NCBI GenBank assembly: GCA_035291905.1
Contig: DATDRF010000178.1
Span: forward strand, 1 to 7,860
DNA length: 7,860 bases
Direction: 5' to 3'
DNA from: JACPLA01 sp035291905
GTDB taxonomy: Bacteria; Bacteroidota; Ignavibacteria; UBA10030
In this document: in pieces, positions 6,468 through 7,860 of the stretch
Layout of the letters: each line of letters starts with the position of its first letter
Position numbering within the stretch: the stretch's first letter is position 1
Notes under the pieces: generated by a model
Told to the model about the DNA's origin: nothing
The model's input: the letters and a program-made list of their open reading frames with translations, nothing else
Databases searched by the model: none
Made by a program: the position numbers and the translations under genes

Positions 6468-7860
6468 TCACTTTGCTCGTTGTCGACTCTCAATCCTGCG
6501 AATCAGCAGATATAGCGAGACCGCCAGAAGGGTGATGGCGAATGAGGCTATCAACAATCCCCAACGACGGAAGTGGTACTCTCCGATGGCCTCCTCTGCT
6601 TGTGCCGAAACGTCTTTGGCGGCTGACAGTCCCTTTTCCACAACATCTCTGAATTGTGATTCCTGGAAGGAGTGGACTTTTGTCCTTGACTCGAGGCGGG
6701 CCTGCCTGATACTCCGGGCCGCGAACCGGGCCTCGCCGACCTCCATTCCTTTTTGCTCTGCATCGTTGAGAAGCCGCTGCGCAGAATCCTCTGCGTCGGC
6801 CAGACTATCGGCCAGTTGACGCATGGTGGCGGCAACGATGTGGCCACGCGACTTTGTATCGTCTTTGTGGCACCATGCGCAGACAGCTTCCTTACCGACC
6901 CCGAGAAGCTGGTCCGTTGTCCTTACAACTTCATGGTTCCCGTGGCAGGTCTCGCATTCTGGCAGACCACGTGTATCGAAAGCCTTCTTGTGTGGGCTTT
7001 TCGAGAACAGGTCGGCATTGAGGGCATGGCATGATCCGCACACCTTCGATATCGATTCCACTCCAGGAGGGACCGCTCCGTGATTACCGTGACAGTCGTT
7101 GCAGGCTGGGGCACCGATGTCGTGCTTTTGCAAAAGGGCAACGCCGTGGACGCTTTTCGAGTACTCTTTCAACTGATCCGTGCCGATTCCGTATCCGCGC
7201 ATGTACACCGCGTCGGCATGGCACGAACCGCACGTTGCGGGAAGGTTGATCGGATAGACCTTGGACCGGACATCCTTCGCTGCCAGGATGTCGTGGCTTC
7301 CGTGGCAGCTTGCGCACTCCGCCACCTTCGAGTCACCCCGTTGATTCAATTTTCCATGGACGCTGCTGCGATACTTCTGATATTGATCGACGGGCATGGA
7401 TGGGTCATACGCCGTCATGTAGCCGGCATTGGAATGGCATCGTGCGCACGTTGTCGGAACGTTCGCTGGGTGGACGGGCGATTTTCTGTTCGATCTGGGG
7501 AGAATACCGTGCGCTCCGTGGCAGGAGGTGCATTGGGCGATACGGCTCCTGCCTGAGACTGACTGCTGGCCGTGTACAGACGCCTTCAAGGCTTCGACCT
7601 GATCAAGAGGCAGAGTAGACTTGTAGACGTGTACCATCTTCGAAGCATCGCTGTGGCACGAGGCACACACATCGGAGATCGCATCTCCGACCGGGACACC
7701 TCGAAATCCCGCTCCGGCGCTCATCCCTTCTTCCATATCTTCTTTGGTGCGGTCGCCTCCGTGGCAGTCGGCACACGATATCCCATTTGAGGCGTGAATA
7801 TCAGCCGCAAACGCGAGGGCGCGTGGATCCTCGATGGATTCGTGGCAGGTGCGGCACTGG
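6468..7860 (-). CDS. Multihaem c-type cytochrome with C-terminal membrane anchor (5' end beyond right edge)
   Basis: The frame is open to the right edge, so the N-terminus is missing; 463 residues are visible, the first full codon being at 7859. An internal ATG at 7736 is not the true start, because two further haem sites precede it in frame. Eleven CXXCH sites are seen at visible residues 2, 29, 65, 110, 138, 182, 210, 253, 274, 302 and 327. Repeats carry SVHG about 15 residues before CxxCHGxH, then a second haem site about 28 residues on. Many CHGxH and SVHG histidines are likely distal ligands. After the last haem comes an Ala/Glu/Arg-rich, probably helical or coiled-coil region (about 340-430), then one hydrophobic segment (about 433-453) and a basic tail RRIESRQRAK. 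This fits a periplasmic multihaem wire anchored in the inner membrane with a cytoplasmic C-terminus. It resembles cytochrome c3-type or doubled-CXXCH proteins of respiratory loci. A role as redox partner of the downstream complex is inferred from position only. Confidence 0.9.
   Translation of the reverse strand, partial: QCRTCHESIEDPRALAFAADIHASNGISCADCHGGDRTKEDMEEGMSAGAGFRGVPVGDAISDVCASCHSDASKMVHVYKSTLPLDQVEALKASVHGQQSVSGRSRIAQCTSCHGAHGILPRSNRKSPVHPANVPTTCARCHSNAGYMTAYDPSMPVDQYQKYRSSVHGKLNQRGDSKVAECASCHGSHDILAAKDVRSKVYPINLPATCGSCHADAVYMRGYGIGTDQLKEYSKSVHGVALLQKHDIGAPACNDCHGNHGAVPPGVESISKVCGSCHALNADLFSKSPHKKAFDTRGLPECETCHGNHEVVRTTDQLLGVGKEAVCAWCHKDDTKSRGHIVAATMRQLADSLADAEDSAQRLLNDAEQKGMEVGEARFAARSIRQARLESRTKVHSFQESQFRDVVEKGLSAAKDVSAQAEEAIGEYHFRRWGLLIASFAITLLAVSLYLLIRRIESRQRAK
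7179..7607 (-). repeat. Two adjacent two-haem coding repeats in the multihaem cytochrome gene
   Basis: Units at about 7607-7392 and 7391-7179 each encode DQ, then SVHG, CxSCHGxH, a P-x-N-x-P-x-TC stretch with a second CXXCH, and YM near the end. The repeat period is 71-72 codons. A third, more divergent copy follows from 7178: its SVHG and CNDCHGNH keep the spacing, but the link to its second haem is shorter. This is clear evidence of growth by internal duplication. Confidence 0.75.

Noticed and set aside
6302..6493. 63-codon minus-strand frame between the multihaem and small membrane protein genes
   Set aside because: It overlaps the multihaem 3' end, runs through the hairpin, has no clear ribosome site and its product has no recognisable feature.
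7080..7556. 158-codon plus-strand frame opposite the multihaem gene
   Set aside because: It is antisense to a stretch rich in CXXCH codons; its length follows from the biased composition of the real gene, and no family motif is seen.
7734..7736. ATG 7736 as the start of the multihaem cytochrome
   Set aside because: The frame continues upstream to the window edge with two further CXXCH sites (visible residues 2-6 and 29-33), so the real start lies outside.
4815..7860. Haem-rich repeats as a CRISPR array or DNA-level tandem repeat
   Set aside because: The periodicity is at protein level (CXXCH, WNHxxxM, SVHG) with diverged DNA; there are no identical short repeats with uniform spacers.

Overview
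All recognisable genes lie on the minus strand and read right to left. They form one electron-transfer locus dominated by c-type cytochromes and by a complex-iron-sulfur-molybdoenzyme (CISM) module. Base composition looks moderately GC-rich. Twin-arginine and Sec-type signals plus many periplasmic haem proteins point to a Gram-negative-type bacterium with a large respiratory cytochrome repertoire. Nitrospirota, Acidobacteriota, Methylomirabilota and Desulfobacterota-like lineages are possible, but nothing here fixes the taxonomy. I see no mobile element, tRNA, rRNA or CRISPR array.

Transcription order, right to left: (1) the 3' part of a multihaem cytochrome c gene (right edge to 6468) with 11 visible CXXCH sites, internal repeats, a helical region and a C-terminal membrane anchor; (2) a 217-bp gap holding a long imperfect hairpin; (3) a small protein with two predicted membrane helices (6250-5996); (4) a tetrahaem cytochrome built from four tandem class-I-like domains (5972-4815); (5) a pentahaem cytochrome, probably a lipoprotein (4818-4252), overlapping the previous gene by ATGA; (6) a Tat-exported molybdopterin-oxidoreductase-family subunit (4241-1797); (7) a 245-bp gap; (8) a ferredoxin-type subunit with 16 cluster cysteines (1551-862); (9) an NrfD/ActC-type integral membrane subunit, cut by the left edge (846-1).

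The set pentahaem c / MopB protein / four-cluster Fe-S protein / NrfD protein matches the core of alternative complex III (ActA, ActB, ActC) and of the Qrc complex (QrcA-D). In canonical ActB the MopB and Fe-S parts are fused; here they are separate genes, as in Qrc. Sequence details of the Fe-S and NrfD subunits look more like ActB/ActC. The MopB subunit keeps its own four-cysteine cluster motif but shows no cysteine at the usual molybdenum-ligand region. The likely role is membrane quinol:cytochrome electron transfer: NrfD-type quinone site, Fe-S wire, pentahaem protein, then the tetrahaem and multihaem cytochromes as partners. The direction of flow and the terminal partner cannot be read from this window. 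At least 20 haem sites and potentially five Fe-S clusters are encoded in under 8 kb.
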